A stretch of 64,000 nucleotides of DNA, taken from the NCBI RefSeq assembly GCF_030264295.1, contig NZ_CP127173.1:8439501-8503500 (forward strand). The letters run 5' to 3'. The notes below the pieces were generated by a model. The model saw only the letters and a program-made list of their open reading frames with translations, did no database searches and was not told where the DNA came from. The DNA is from Amycolatopsis nalaikhensis. Lineage in GTDB: Bacteria > Actinomycetota > Actinomycetes > Mycobacteriales > Pseudonocardiaceae. The position numbers were made by a program, and so were the translations under genes. How positions within the stretch are numbered: the first letter of the stretch is position 1; each line of letters begins with the position of its first letter. This document shows positions 18,590-26,431 of this stretch, piece after piece.

Positions 18590-19626
18590 CCGCCGTCCCG
18601 CCGGACGTCCTCCGCTGCGCGTACGCCGAGCTCGTCGTCACCGACCTGGCCGCGTCGCGCGCGTTCTACGTCGACGTGCTCGGTCTCGTGGTGACCCACG
18701 AGGATTCCGAGGCGCTGTACCTGCGGGCGTTCGAGGAGTACCTGCACCATTCGCTGGTGCTGCGGAAGGGCCCGGCGCCCGCGCTCGCCGTGCTGGCCTA
18801 CCGCGTCCGGAGTGCCGCGGACCTCGACCTGGCCGAGACCTACTACCGCGCGCTGGGCGTCCGGGTGGAACGGCGTCCGGCGGGCGCGACCCGCGGCATC
18901 GGCGAGGCGGTGCGCGTGCTCGACCCGCTCGGGTTCCCGGTGGAGTTCTTCCACGAGGCCGAGCACGTCGAGCGGTTCACGCAGCGCTACGACGTCCACG
19001 GCGCCGGGGCACTGTCGCGGTTGGACCACTTCAACCTGGACACGCCCGACGTCCCGGCGGCCCGGAAGTACTACGAGGGCCTGGGTTTCCGCGTGTCGGA
19101 GGACATCCAGGACGCCGAAGGCACGGTGTACGCGGCCTGGATGTTCCGCAAGCCGACAGTCCACGACGTGGCCCTGACCGGCGGCGACGGCCCGCGGCTG
19201 CACCACATCGCGTTCGCGTCGCACGAGCGGCACCAGATCCTGCACATCTGCGACCACCTGGGCGCGCTGCGCAAGCCCGGCACGATCGAGCGCGGACCGG
19301 GTCGCCACGGCGTGTCGAACGCGTTCTACCTGTACGTCCGCGACCCCGACGGGCACCGCATCGAGATCTACACCCACGACTACTACACGGGCGACCCGGA
19401 CAACCCGGTGATCACGTGGGACGTCCACGACGCCCAGCGCCGTGACTGGTGGGGCAACCCGGTGGTGCCGAGCTGGTACACCGACGCGTCGGTGGTGCTC
19501 GACCTCGACGGCGTGGTCCAGCCGGTCGTCGCGCGGGCGGAACCGCGCGAAGCCGACGTCACCGTCGGGGCGGACGGCTTCTCGTTCACCGCCGGGGCGG
19601 AGTACAAGCTAGGCGAGCAAGTGTGA
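18586..19626 (+). CDS. hpaD: 3,4-dihydroxyphenylacetate 2,3-dioxygenase (extradiol)
   Basis: Ring-cleaving VOC-superfamily dioxygenase of 346 residues. The active site lines up with the well-studied Brevibacterium homoprotocatechuate dioxygenase at a constant offset of seven: metal ligands His148, His207 and Glu260 (RLDHFNL, RLHHIAF, HRIEIY) and second-sphere His193 and Tyr250. The metal would be Fe(II) or Mn(II). The C-terminal extension (DWWGNPVVPSWY) is typical of HPCD enzymes. ATG 18586 overlaps the hpaE stop (ATGA). Its end overlaps the convergent peptidase gene by 18 bases. Confidence 0.9.
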   Translation: MTAVPPDVLRCAYAELVVTDLAASRAFYVDVLGLVVTHEDSEALYLRAFEEYLHHSLVLRKGPAPALAVLAYRVRSAADLDLAETYYRALGVRVERRPAGATRGIGEAVRVLDPLGFPVEFFHEAEHVERFTQRYDVHGAGALSRLDHFNLDTPDVPAARKYYEGLGFRVSEDIQDAEGTVYAAWMFRKPTVHDVALTGGDGPRLHHIAFASHERHQILHICDHLGALRKPGTIERGPGRHGVSNAFYLYVRDPDGHRIEIYTHDYYTGDPDNPVITWDVHDAQRRDWWGNPVVPSWYTDASVVLDLDGVVQPVVARAEPREADVTVGADGFSFTAGAEYKLGEQV

Positions 19627-21486
19627 GAACCAGGCGCGGGTGCGGTGCAGGCAGTCGAGCTGGTGCGCGCGCTCGCGGAGCGAGTGGTTCTCCCGGGGGT
19701 AGACAACGAACTCGTGCGGCCGGTCGCCGAGGGCGTGGTGCAGGAGTTCGGCCTGCGACAGCGGGACGTTCGTGTCGCCCTCGCCGTGCAGGATCAGCAC
19801 GGGGGTGCGGATGTTCGCGGCGTACTCGATGGGACTGTTCTCCCGGCCGCCGAGCGCGGCGTCGAACCGGCCGTGCTCCCCGGTCGCCGCGAGCAGCGGC
19901 CAGTCGATGACGCCCGCGTTGACGACGGCCGCCTGGAAGCGATCCGTCTGCGTGACGGCCCAGGCGGCCACGAACCCGCCGTGGCTGCCGCCGCCGATGC
20001 CGAGCCGTTCTTCGTCGGCGACACCGGCCTCGACGAGGAGGTCGATTCCGGTGAGCAGGTCCGTGAACTCCGCGCCCCCGACGTCGCCCGCGACACTCGC
20101 GGCGAAGGCGTGGCCGTGGCCCATGCCGCCGCGCATGTTCGGCAGGAACACCGCGAGCCCGGCCGCGGCCAGCCACTGGCCGCAGCGGAACCAGTTGAGC
20201 TGGAACCGGTCGGCCCAGCGGTCGTACGGGCCGCCGTGGACCAGGGTGACGAGCGGGAAGGGCCCGTCGGCGCGGGTTCGGCCGGGCGGGAGGACCAGGA
20301 GGCCGTCGAGTTCCAGGCCGTCTTCGGCCCGGTAGGACAGGCGTTCCTGGCTGCCCCAGCGGATCCCGCGCAGCGGCGGTTCGCCGAGCCGGGTGAGCGG
20401 GCCGCCGGGTGGTCCGCAGTGGACGGCGTCCGGCTCGGTGGCGGTGCTCCCGACGACGGCGACCCGGCCTCCACCCGCGCTCAGGTCGTGCAGGCTGCCG
20501 GTGGCGAGGAGGAGCTCGGTGAAGGTGCCGGCGGCGGGGTCGAGGCGCCGGATCGTCGTGTCGAGACCTTCGGCGAAGAGCGCCAGCAGCGAGCCGTCGC
20601 CGGACGCGGCCAGTTCGATCGGGCAGACACTCATCCCGGCGGTGAGGTTCCGGTGGCCGTCGGCGTCGAAGACCGCGTTGCCGCCGATCAGGCCGGGCGG
20701 GGTGACGCCGAGGTAGGCCAGGTGCCAGCCGGCGTCGTCGCGCCACCAGGTGAGCGAGCCGGCCTCGTGCGCCGGGACGCCGAGGTCCTGCCGGGCACCG
20801 GTGGCGGGGTCGACGAGGTCCAGGCCGGGGTCGAAGCGCCCGGGCTCCCGATCGGCGACGGACCACGTGAGCACGGCGACGGTGTGGCCGTCCGGCCGCG
20901 CGGCGGCCTCGACGACGTGCCGGGCGCCGAAGTCGCCGAGGGGGTGGACGGTGCGGGTTCGCGGATCCAGGAGCCAGAGCCGGTCGGGCGGGTCGACGGT
21001 GTCCCACGTGGGAGGAGCGTCGGCTGGACCGGCCGCGACCGCGTCCGCCGACGGTGATCGAACGACCCGCACCCGGGGATCGGCGGCCGCCGCCTTCTCC
21101 TCCGGCGCCACCAGCACCACCGAACCGTCCGGCATCGGCGCGCACGCCGTCACCCCCGCACGCCGGTCGGTCAGCTCCTCCGGCTCACCACCGTCCGGGT
21201 CCACCCGGTACAGCTGCCGCTTCCCGCGCTCGGCTCGGTCGGAAAGGAAGTAGACCCACGAGGAATCCGGTGACCACCGCGGCTCCCGGTCCTCCGCCGC
21301 ACTCGGCGCGAGGTGCCGGGGCAGCTCGCTCCCGTCGGCGGGCCCGACCCACAGGCCGCTCACCGGACGCTCTCCGGGGTGCCCCGCCGGGGCGTTCACG
21401 AACACCACCCACCGGCCGTCGGGAGACACCTGCGGTTCGCGAGGCACCATCCGGTCGACCACGGCCTCCGCCGTCAGTTCCCCCAT
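19609..21486 (-). CDS. S9 family (prolyl oligopeptidase/acylaminoacyl peptidase-like) serine peptidase
   Basis: 625-residue cytosolic peptidase: an N-terminal beta-propeller-like region (about 1-370, with repeats such as EPRWSPDSSWVYFLSDR) and a C-terminal alpha/beta hydrolase domain. Ser501 lies in GGGSHGG, Asp571 in LHGEGDTNVP and His601 in PRENHSL. No signal peptide is visible. The oxyanion HGG motif is in LVHGGPYDRW. It probably releases short peptides or removes N-acyl amino acids from oligopeptides. It is convergent with hpaD and functionally separate. Confidence 0.87.
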   Translation of the reverse strand: MGELTAEAVVDRMVPREPQVSPDGRWVVFVNAPAGHPGERPVSGLWVGPADGSELPRHLAPSAAEDREPRWSPDSSWVYFLSDRAERGKRQLYRVDPDGGEPEELTDRRAGVTACAPMPDGSVVLVAPEEKAAAADPRVRVVRSPSADAVAAGPADAPPTWDTVDPPDRLWLLDPRTRTVHPLGDFGARHVVEAAARPDGHTVAVLTWSVADREPGRFDPGLDLVDPATGARQDLGVPAHEAGSLTWWRDDAGWHLAYLGVTPPGLIGGNAVFDADGHRNLTAGMSVCPIELAASGDGSLLALFAEGLDTTIRRLDPAAGTFTELLLATGSLHDLSAGGGRVAVVGSTATEPDAVHCGPPGGPLTRLGEPPLRGIRWGSQERLSYRAEDGLELDGLLVLPPGRTRADGPFPLVTLVHGGPYDRWADRFQLNWFRCGQWLAAAGLAVFLPNMRGGMGHGHAFAASVAGDVGGAEFTDLLTGIDLLVEAGVADEERLGIGGGSHGGFVAAWAVTQTDRFQAAVVNAGVIDWPLLAATGEHGRFDAALGGRENSPIEYAANIRTPVLILHGEGDTNVPLSQAELLHHALGDRPHEFVVYPRENHSLRERAHQLDCLHRTRAWFSHLLA

Positions 21487-21501
21487 GCCCCCACTCTGCC
21501 A

Positions 21502-21927
21502 TCACCCCGCGGCCGGGACCATCGCCAGCAACCGCTCGTGGTCACCGGCTTCACGAAGCACCGGGGCTTCGAGCGTGCCGGCCCCCGGGTCGTCCGCCCG
21601 CAGGGCCGCGAGAAACTTGACCACCGCACGGGGTTCGGGGAGCACCTCACCGCCGAGGTAGGCCAGCACCGTCACGGCGTCGCTGGTGGCGTCTTCGATC
21701 GCCGCCGCCCAGCCGTGGACCTCGTCCCAGACCAGCGCCAAGTCGTGGTCGGGGAACCTGGCCAGCCGCCAGTCGAGGGCGATGTAGGCGGCGGCGGGCG
21801 TGCCCGCGTCGAGCGTGCAGGACTCCAGTCCCACTCCGACGGCCTTGGCCACCGCGCCCAGGTACCCGCGCAGCCGCCGCTCGAACGAGAACTCCGTGTC
21901 GCGCCCGAAGTCGATCAGAATGCTCAA
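21502..21927 (-). CDS. DUF6292-like protein, paralogue A
   Basis: 141-residue protein of unknown function, recognised from the core VGLESCTLDAGTPAAAYIAL, the WDEVHGWAAAIE segment and FLAALRADDPG. It is a clear paralogue of the divergent gene at 22124-22549; the most similar blocks are ESC(T)(L/V)D, AY(I/V)ALD, R(D)HDLAL and YLGG. No signal peptide or membrane segment. The family name is recalled, not searched. The pair flanks an intergenic dyad at 22054-22072. Confidence 0.65.
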   Translation of the reverse strand: MSILIDFGRDTEFSFERRLRGYLGAVAKAVGVGLESCTLDAGTPAAAYIALDWRLARFPDHDLALVWDEVHGWAAAIEDATSDAVTVLAYLGGEVLPEPRAVVKFLAALRADDPGAGTLEAPVLREAGDHERLLAMVPAAG

Positions 21928-22025
21928 CGCCGCCTCGCTTTCCTTGTGCCGCCGCGGGATCCCCGCGGTCCGAGCGCCGGATACCCCGCCGTCGCCGCAC
22001 TCAACCGCACGGTTCCGCCACCCGC

Positions 22026-22072
22026 GATGTCATCTTTCCGGCGACATCTTTCTTGTCATCGTTCCGATGACA
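22026..22072. promoter_or_regulatory. Operator-like dyad between divergent DUF6292-like genes
   Basis: TGTCATCG-ttc-CGATGACA (22054-22072) is a perfect 8-bp inverted repeat with a 3-bp spacer. Related half-sites GATGTCATC (22026-22034) and GACATC (22043-22048) lie just upstream. The region is unusually AT-rich for this genome and precedes the plus-strand gene by about 50 bp, so a repressor or activator probably binds here. Confidence 0.5.
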
Positions 22073-22123
22073 TGTTAGAACGAAGAAGAGTTCGAACCCC
22101 TCCGAGAAAGGTTTCGCACCCCC

Positions 22124-22549
22124 GTGACCGCATCGATCGCCCTGCCGACCGGTTACCAGCACCCCGCCGTCCCCGCCCTGCTCGGCTACCTCCGCGACGT
22201 CACCGCCGAACTGGGGATCGGCCTCGAGTCGTGCACCGTCGACCACGACTCCCCCGTGTCGGCCTACGTCGCCCTCGACACCCGGCTGCCGCACTACCCC
22301 GACCGCGACGTCGCCCTGCTCTGGGACGAGGAATGCGGCTGGTCGGCGGCGGTCGAGACGCACTCCGGCGAGGACCTGATCGTCCTGCGCTACCTCGGCG
22401 GCACGACCGTGATCCCGTCGCCGCGGCGGGTCGCCCGGTTCGTCACCGCACTGCGCCAGGACGACCACACCGTCGGGCGGCCTGACCCGGTGCCGCTGCG
22501 CGCCGCGGGCGACGCCGCCGAGCTCGCCGCGCTGCTCGCCACCCGATGA
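22124..22549 (+). CDS. DUF6292-like protein, paralogue B
   Basis: 141 residues; divergent paralogue of the gene at 21502-21927, sharing IGLESCTVD, SAYVALDTRLPHYPDRDVAL, LWDEECGW and RYLGG. GTG 22124 is the start. Its stop overlaps the start of a DivIVA-like gene (ATGA at 22546-22549), so the two are translated together, which may link it to a coiled-coil partner. Function unknown. Confidence 0.65.
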   Translation: MTASIALPTGYQHPAVPALLGYLRDVTAELGIGLESCTVDHDSPVSAYVALDTRLPHYPDRDVALLWDEECGWSAAVETHSGEDLIVLRYLGGTTVIPSPRRVARFVTALRQDDHTVGRPDPVPLRAAGDAAELAALLATR

Positions 22550-23085
22550 CGGCGCCCCTGCCCCTCCCGGAGAGCTTCGCGCTGACGTTCCGCGGCTACG
22601 ACCGCACCCAGGTCGACGAGCGCATCGACGAGCTGCTCGCCGAACTCGCCCTGCTGACCGCCGACCGCGACGCGGCCGTCGCCGAGGCGGAAACCCTGGC
22701 GCGACGGCTCGACGAGGCCCGCGCCGAGAACGCCGAGCTGTGGGCGCGCGTGGACCGGCTCTGCCGCACCCCGGCCGACCCGGCGGCCGTCGGCGACCGG
22801 GTCCGCCGGATGCTCGACCTCGCGCACGCCGAGGCGGCTGGGATCACCGGCACGGCCCGGCAGCGGGCCGCGGCGATCGTCCGCGAGGCGGAGGAAACGG
22901 CCGAACGCCGCGAAGCCGACGCCCGCGCCCACGCCGCCGCGCTTGTCGACGACGCCCGGCAGCGCGTCGAGCGGCTGGCCGAGATCGAGCGGCGCACCGC
23001 GGCCCGGCTGCGCGCGGTCGACGCCGTCCTCGCCGACGCGGAAACCCTGCTGGCAGCGGAAAAGCCGCTCCGCGCGGTCGCCTGA
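22546..23085 (+). CDS. DivIVA-like coiled-coil protein
   Basis: 179 residues. The N-terminus FALTFRGYDRTQVDERIDEL resembles the DivIVA/Wag31 lipid-binding domain. It is followed by long heptad-like segments rich in Ala, Glu and Arg (about 35-70 and 90-170) that should form a coiled coil. It overlaps the upstream DUF6292-like gene by four bases. The main polar-growth DivIVA is normally beside ftsZ/sepF, so this is probably a specialised paralogue. It could instead be a generic coiled-coil scaffold. Confidence 0.6.
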   Translation: MTAPLPLPESFALTFRGYDRTQVDERIDELLAELALLTADRDAAVAEAETLARRLDEARAENAELWARVDRLCRTPADPAAVGDRVRRMLDLAHAEAAGITGTARQRAAAIVREAEETAERREADARAHAAALVDDARQRVERLAEIERRTAARLRAVDAVLADAETLLAAEKPLRAVA

Positions 23086-23177
23086 GCGCTCCGCGCGGGC
23101 ACCCGGGTCCCACGGCACGGGACGCCGAGCACGTCGAGACAGTGCGTTCGCCGTCGCCGTGAGGCAGGATCGGGAGC

Positions 23178-24569
23178 GTGACCATCGATCAGGCCGGGGT
23201 GCCCGAAGCCCGTCCGGGGCCGGCCTTCCCTGAGCACGAAGCCCGCGTCGACGCCTTGCGGCGGCAGCTCACCGCCATGAGCGGCGAAGCCACCGTGCGG
23301 CTGGCGAAGCGGACATCGAACCTCTTCCGCTCCCGCGCCGCCGCGGAGCACCCGGGCCTGGACGTTTCCGGGTTCCGCCACGTGCTGCGCGTCGACCCGG
23401 AGACCCGCACCGCCGACGTCGAAGGGATGGTCACCTACGAGCAGCTCGTCGACGCCACCCTGCCGCACGGGCTGATGCCGCTGGTGGTGCCGCAGCTCAA
23501 GACGATCACCCTCGGCGGCGCCGTCACCGGCCTCGGCATCGAGTCCTCGTCGTTCCGCAACGGCATGCCGCACGAGTCGGTGCTGGAGCTGGAGGTGCTC
23601 ACCGGGGACGGCCGGATCGTCGTCGCCACGCCGGACAACGAGCACCAGGACCTGTTCCACGGCTTCCCCAACTCCTACGGCACCCTCGGCTACGCCCTGC
23701 GGCTGCGGATCCTGCTCGAGCCGGTGAAGCCGTTCGTCGAGCTCCGCCACGTCCGCTACCACGACCGCGACACCTACTTCCGCGCGCTGCGGGAGGTCTG
23801 CGAAAGCGGCGAGCACGACTTCGTCGACGGCACCGTCTTCGGCAAGGACGAGCTGTACCTGACACTCGGGAAGTTCACCGACTCCGCGCCCGCGACCAGC
23901 GATTACACCTGGCTGGACATCTACTACCGCTCCATCCGGACCCGCGAGACCGACCACCTCACCGTCCGAAACTACCTGTGGCGCTGGGACACCGACTGGT
24001 TCTGGTGCTCGCGCGCGTTCGGCGTCCAGCACCGGCTGCCGCGGCTGCTGCTCGGACGGCGGCTGCTGCGGTCGTCGGTGTACTGGAAGGTCGTCGCGCT
24101 CGACCGCCGGTTCAAGATCGCCGAACGGCTCCTCAAGCTGCGGCGGATGCCGCCCGAGGAGACGATCGTGCAGGACATCGAGGTCCCGCTCGACCGGGCC
24201 GCGGAGTTCCTCGAGTTCTTCGAACGCGAGATCCCGATCAGCCCGGTCTGGATCTGCCCGCTGCGGCAGCGGCCCGGCGGCGTCCGCTGGCCGCTCTACG
24301 AACTCGACCCCGAAGAGCTGTACGTCAACTTCGGGTTCTGGTCGGCCGTCCCCCTCGACCCCGGCGAGCGGGACGGCGTGCACAACCGCATGATCGAAGC
24401 CGAGGTCACCCGCCTCGGCGGGCACAAGTCGCTGTACTCGGACAGCTTCTACGCCGAGGACGAGTTCTGGCGGCTGTACAACGGCGACGCCTACCGCGAG
24501 CTCAAGCGGGCCTACGACCCGGACGAGCGGTTGCTGGGCCTCTACGAAAAATGCGTCCGCCGCCGGTGA
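23178..24569 (+). CDS. bfaA: FAD-dependent oxidoreductase of 10-methyl fatty acid synthesis (DHCR24-like)
   Basis: 463-residue vanillyl-alcohol-oxidase-type flavoprotein with an N-terminal FAD domain (EGMVTYEQLVDATLPHGLM, GAVTGLGIESSSFR, GTLGYALRLRI) and a sterol-reductase-like C-terminal half. Beside the cyclopropane-synthase-like methyltransferase it matches the bfaBA/tmsAB pair of mycobacteria and relatives, in which the flavoprotein reduces the 10-methylene acyl intermediate to the 10-methyl (tuberculostearate-type) chain with NADPH. The next gene starts 12 bases downstream. The assignment relies on this pairing; the sterol-reductase name alone would be misleading. Confidence 0.78.
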   Translation: MTIDQAGVPEARPGPAFPEHEARVDALRRQLTAMSGEATVRLAKRTSNLFRSRAAAEHPGLDVSGFRHVLRVDPETRTADVEGMVTYEQLVDATLPHGLMPLVVPQLKTITLGGAVTGLGIESSSFRNGMPHESVLELEVLTGDGRIVVATPDNEHQDLFHGFPNSYGTLGYALRLRILLEPVKPFVELRHVRYHDRDTYFRALREVCESGEHDFVDGTVFGKDELYLTLGKFTDSAPATSDYTWLDIYYRSIRTRETDHLTVRNYLWRWDTDWFWCSRAFGVQHRLPRLLLGRRLLRSSVYWKVVALDRRFKIAERLLKLRRMPPEETIVQDIEVPLDRAAEFLEFFEREIPISPVWICPLRQRPGGVRWPLYELDPEELYVNFGFWSAVPLDPGERDGVHNRMIEAEVTRLGGHKSLYSDSFYAEDEFWRLYNGDAYRELKRAYDPDERLLGLYEKCVRRR

Positions 24570-24580
24570 AAGGAACGAAC

Positions 24581-25846
24581 GTGACCCAGGCAAGCATCCC
24601 GGTCGGCGAGGTCTTCGAGCGGCTGCTCGGCCCCCGCGCCACCGTGTCGATCACCGCCTACGACGGCAGCAGCAGCGGCCCGGCCGACGCCCCGGTCGCC
24701 ATCCAGGTCCGCTCGCCGCTGGCCCTGGACTACCTGATGTCCTCCCCCGGCGACCTCGGCCTCGCCCGCGCGTACGTCGCGGGCGCGCTCGACGTCACCG
24801 GCGACCTCTACACGGCGCTGCACGCGCTGTCGGCCCAGGTCGACCAGCTCAGCGCGGCCGACCGGCTGTGGCTGCTGCGCAAGCTCGGCCCGCGCCACCT
24901 GCGCGTGGTCAAGCCGCCCGCCGAGGAGCACCCGAGCCGGTTCCGGCGCGGGCTGACCGCGCTGCGGCACTCGAAGGGCCGCGACAGCGAGGCCATCGCC
25001 AGCCACTACGACGTCTCCAACCGGTTCTACGAGCTGGTCCTCGGCCCGTCGATGGCCTACACGTGCGCGGTGTTCCCCGAGGCGGACGCCTCGCTGGAGG
25101 AGGCCCAGTACCACAAGTTCGACCTGGTCTGCCGCAAGCTCGGCCTCCAGCCCGGGATGAAGCTGCTCGACGTCGGCTGCGGCTGGGGCGGCATGGTCGC
25201 GCACGCCGTCCGGCACTACGGCGTCGAGGCGCTCGGCGTCACGCTCTCGCGGGAGCAGGCCCAGTGGGCGCAGAAGAACATCGTCGCCCTCGGGCTGGCC
25301 GACCGCGCCGAGATCCGCCACCTCGACTACCGGGACGTCACCGAGACCGGGTTCGACGCGATCTCCTCGATCGGGCTCACCGAGCACATCGGCGCCCGCA
25401 ACGTGCCCGGCTACTTCCGGTTCCTCGCGGAGAAGCTCAAGCCGCACGGGCGGCTGCTCAACCACTGCATCACCAACCCGGACACCAGCGTCGCGCACCG
25501 CTCGCGCGGGTTCATCGACCGGTACGTCTTCCCGGACGGCGAACTGGAGGCGCCCGGCGAGCTCGTCACGGCCATGCACGACGCCGGGCTCGAGGTGCGG
25601 CACTCGGAGAACCTCCGTGAGCACTACGCGCTGACGCTGGCCGGGTGGTGCGCGAACCTCGACGAGCACTGGGACGAGGCCGTGCGCGAGGCCGGCGCCG
25701 GGCGGAGCCGGGTCTGGGCGCTGTACCTCGCGGCCTGCCGGCTGGCCTTCGAACGGCGCGAGATCGAGCTGCACCAGATCCTCGGCGTCCGCACCGACCG
25801 GGAGGGCGGAATGGGCATGCCGCTGCGTCCCGACTGGGGTGTTTGA
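24581..25846 (+). CDS. bfaB: Fatty acid 10-methylene transferase (cyclopropane synthase-like SAM methyltransferase)
   Basis: 421-residue methyltransferase of the CmaS/Cfa family. The SAM-binding motif KLLDVGCGWGG is at 194-204; SHYDVSNRFYELVLGPSMAY (141-160) and SSIGLTEHIG are family signatures, the latter with the bicarbonate-site Glu. It would add a methylene to the double bond of oleoyl chains on phospholipids, the first step to 10-methylstearate. GTG 24581 follows AAAGGAACGAAC. Because bfaA is adjacent, the product is probably a methyl branch rather than a cyclopropane. Confidence 0.8.
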   Translation: MTQASIPVGEVFERLLGPRATVSITAYDGSSSGPADAPVAIQVRSPLALDYLMSSPGDLGLARAYVAGALDVTGDLYTALHALSAQVDQLSAADRLWLLRKLGPRHLRVVKPPAEEHPSRFRRGLTALRHSKGRDSEAIASHYDVSNRFYELVLGPSMAYTCAVFPEADASLEEAQYHKFDLVCRKLGLQPGMKLLDVGCGWGGMVAHAVRHYGVEALGVTLSREQAQWAQKNIVALGLADRAEIRHLDYRDVTETGFDAISSIGLTEHIGARNVPGYFRFLAEKLKPHGRLLNHCITNPDTSVAHRSRGFIDRYVFPDGELEAPGELVTAMHDAGLEVRHSENLREHYALTLAGWCANLDEHWDEAVREAGAGRSRVWALYLAACRLAFERREIELHQILGVRTDREGGMGMPLRPDWGV

Positions 25847-25895
25847 GACCGGGCGTGCCCCGCGCGGGCATTGATGGAAGGATGGTGGTGAGACC

Positions 25896-25916
25896 GGGCG
25901 TCCGAACGGGACGCCC
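25896..25916 (+). promoter_or_regulatory. Stem-loop in the cold-shock gene leader
   Basis: GGGCGTCC-gaacg-GGACGCCC: perfect 8-bp stem, 28 bases upstream of the cold-shock ATG and without a T tract. A 13-base direct repeat, TGAGACCGGGCGT, occurs at 25844-25856 and 25889-25901, the second copy including the left arm. It may be a leader structure or the processed end of the upstream transcript. Confidence 0.4.
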
Positions 25917-25944
25917 AGGCTCACTACAAAGAGTAGGTATTGGT

Positions 25945-26148
25945 ATGGCTCAGGGCAGTGTCAAGTGGTTCAACGGTGAAAAGGGCTTCGGCTTCATCGC
26001 GCAGGACGGCGGGGGTCCGGACGTCTTCGTCCACTACTCCGAGATCCAGGGCAACGGCTTCAAGTCGCTCGACGAGGGCCAGCGCGTGGAGTTCGAAATC
26101 GGCCAGGGCCAGAAGGGCCCGCAGGCCCAGCGCGTGAGCGTCATCTGA
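25945..26148 (+). CDS. Cold-shock domain protein (CspA family)
   Basis: 67-residue single-stranded nucleic-acid-binding protein consisting of one cold-shock domain. RNP1 is KGFGFI and RNP2 is VFVHY; the N-terminus MAQGSVKWFNGEKGFGFI is canonical. It acts as an RNA chaperone in the cytoplasm. ATG 25945 gives the exact family start. It is followed by a clear intrinsic terminator, so it is monocistronic. A leader hairpin lies upstream. Confidence 0.95.
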   Translation: MAQGSVKWFNGEKGFGFIAQDGGGPDVFVHYSEIQGNGFKSLDEGQRVEFEIGQGQKGPQAQRVSVI

Positions 26149-26163
26149 GCCACGAGGCACGAA

Positions 26164-26195
26164 GGCCCTCGCCCCGCACCGGGGCGGGGGCCTTT
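26164..26195 (+). terminator. Intrinsic terminator of the cold-shock gene
   Basis: GGCCCTCGCCCC-gcacc-GGGGCGGGGGCC forms a 12-bp GC-rich stem with one mismatch, followed by TTT (26193-26195), 15 bases after the stop codon. Confidence 0.8.
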
Positions 26196-26431
26196 CTCGT
26201 GCGCGGTCACACGGCAGGTTCACCACGGTCGGGTACCGTGGGTGGGGCGAGAGCACCCCGTATGCCGGCGTCCGGCCGTTTCACTCTCGCCGTGGCCACC
26301 GAGCCCGATCGCCGACAGGAGCGGTGACGTGCCCCGGCCACCCGTCGACCGCACACCCCGGGTGTTTCCGCCCCCGGGCTTTCCGCGCCCGGCCCGCTCC
26401 GGCGCGGCGCAGACCTCGAAGTGAGTAGTGC

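Noticed and set aside
23178..24569. Sterol delta-24 reductase
   Set aside because: The DHCR24-like similarity is family-wide; pairing with a cyclopropane-synthase-like methyltransferase fits 10-methyl fatty acid synthesis better.
25896..25916. Intrinsic terminator of bfaB
   Set aside because: No T tract follows, and it lies only 28 bases before the cold-shock start, so a leader structure is at least as likely.
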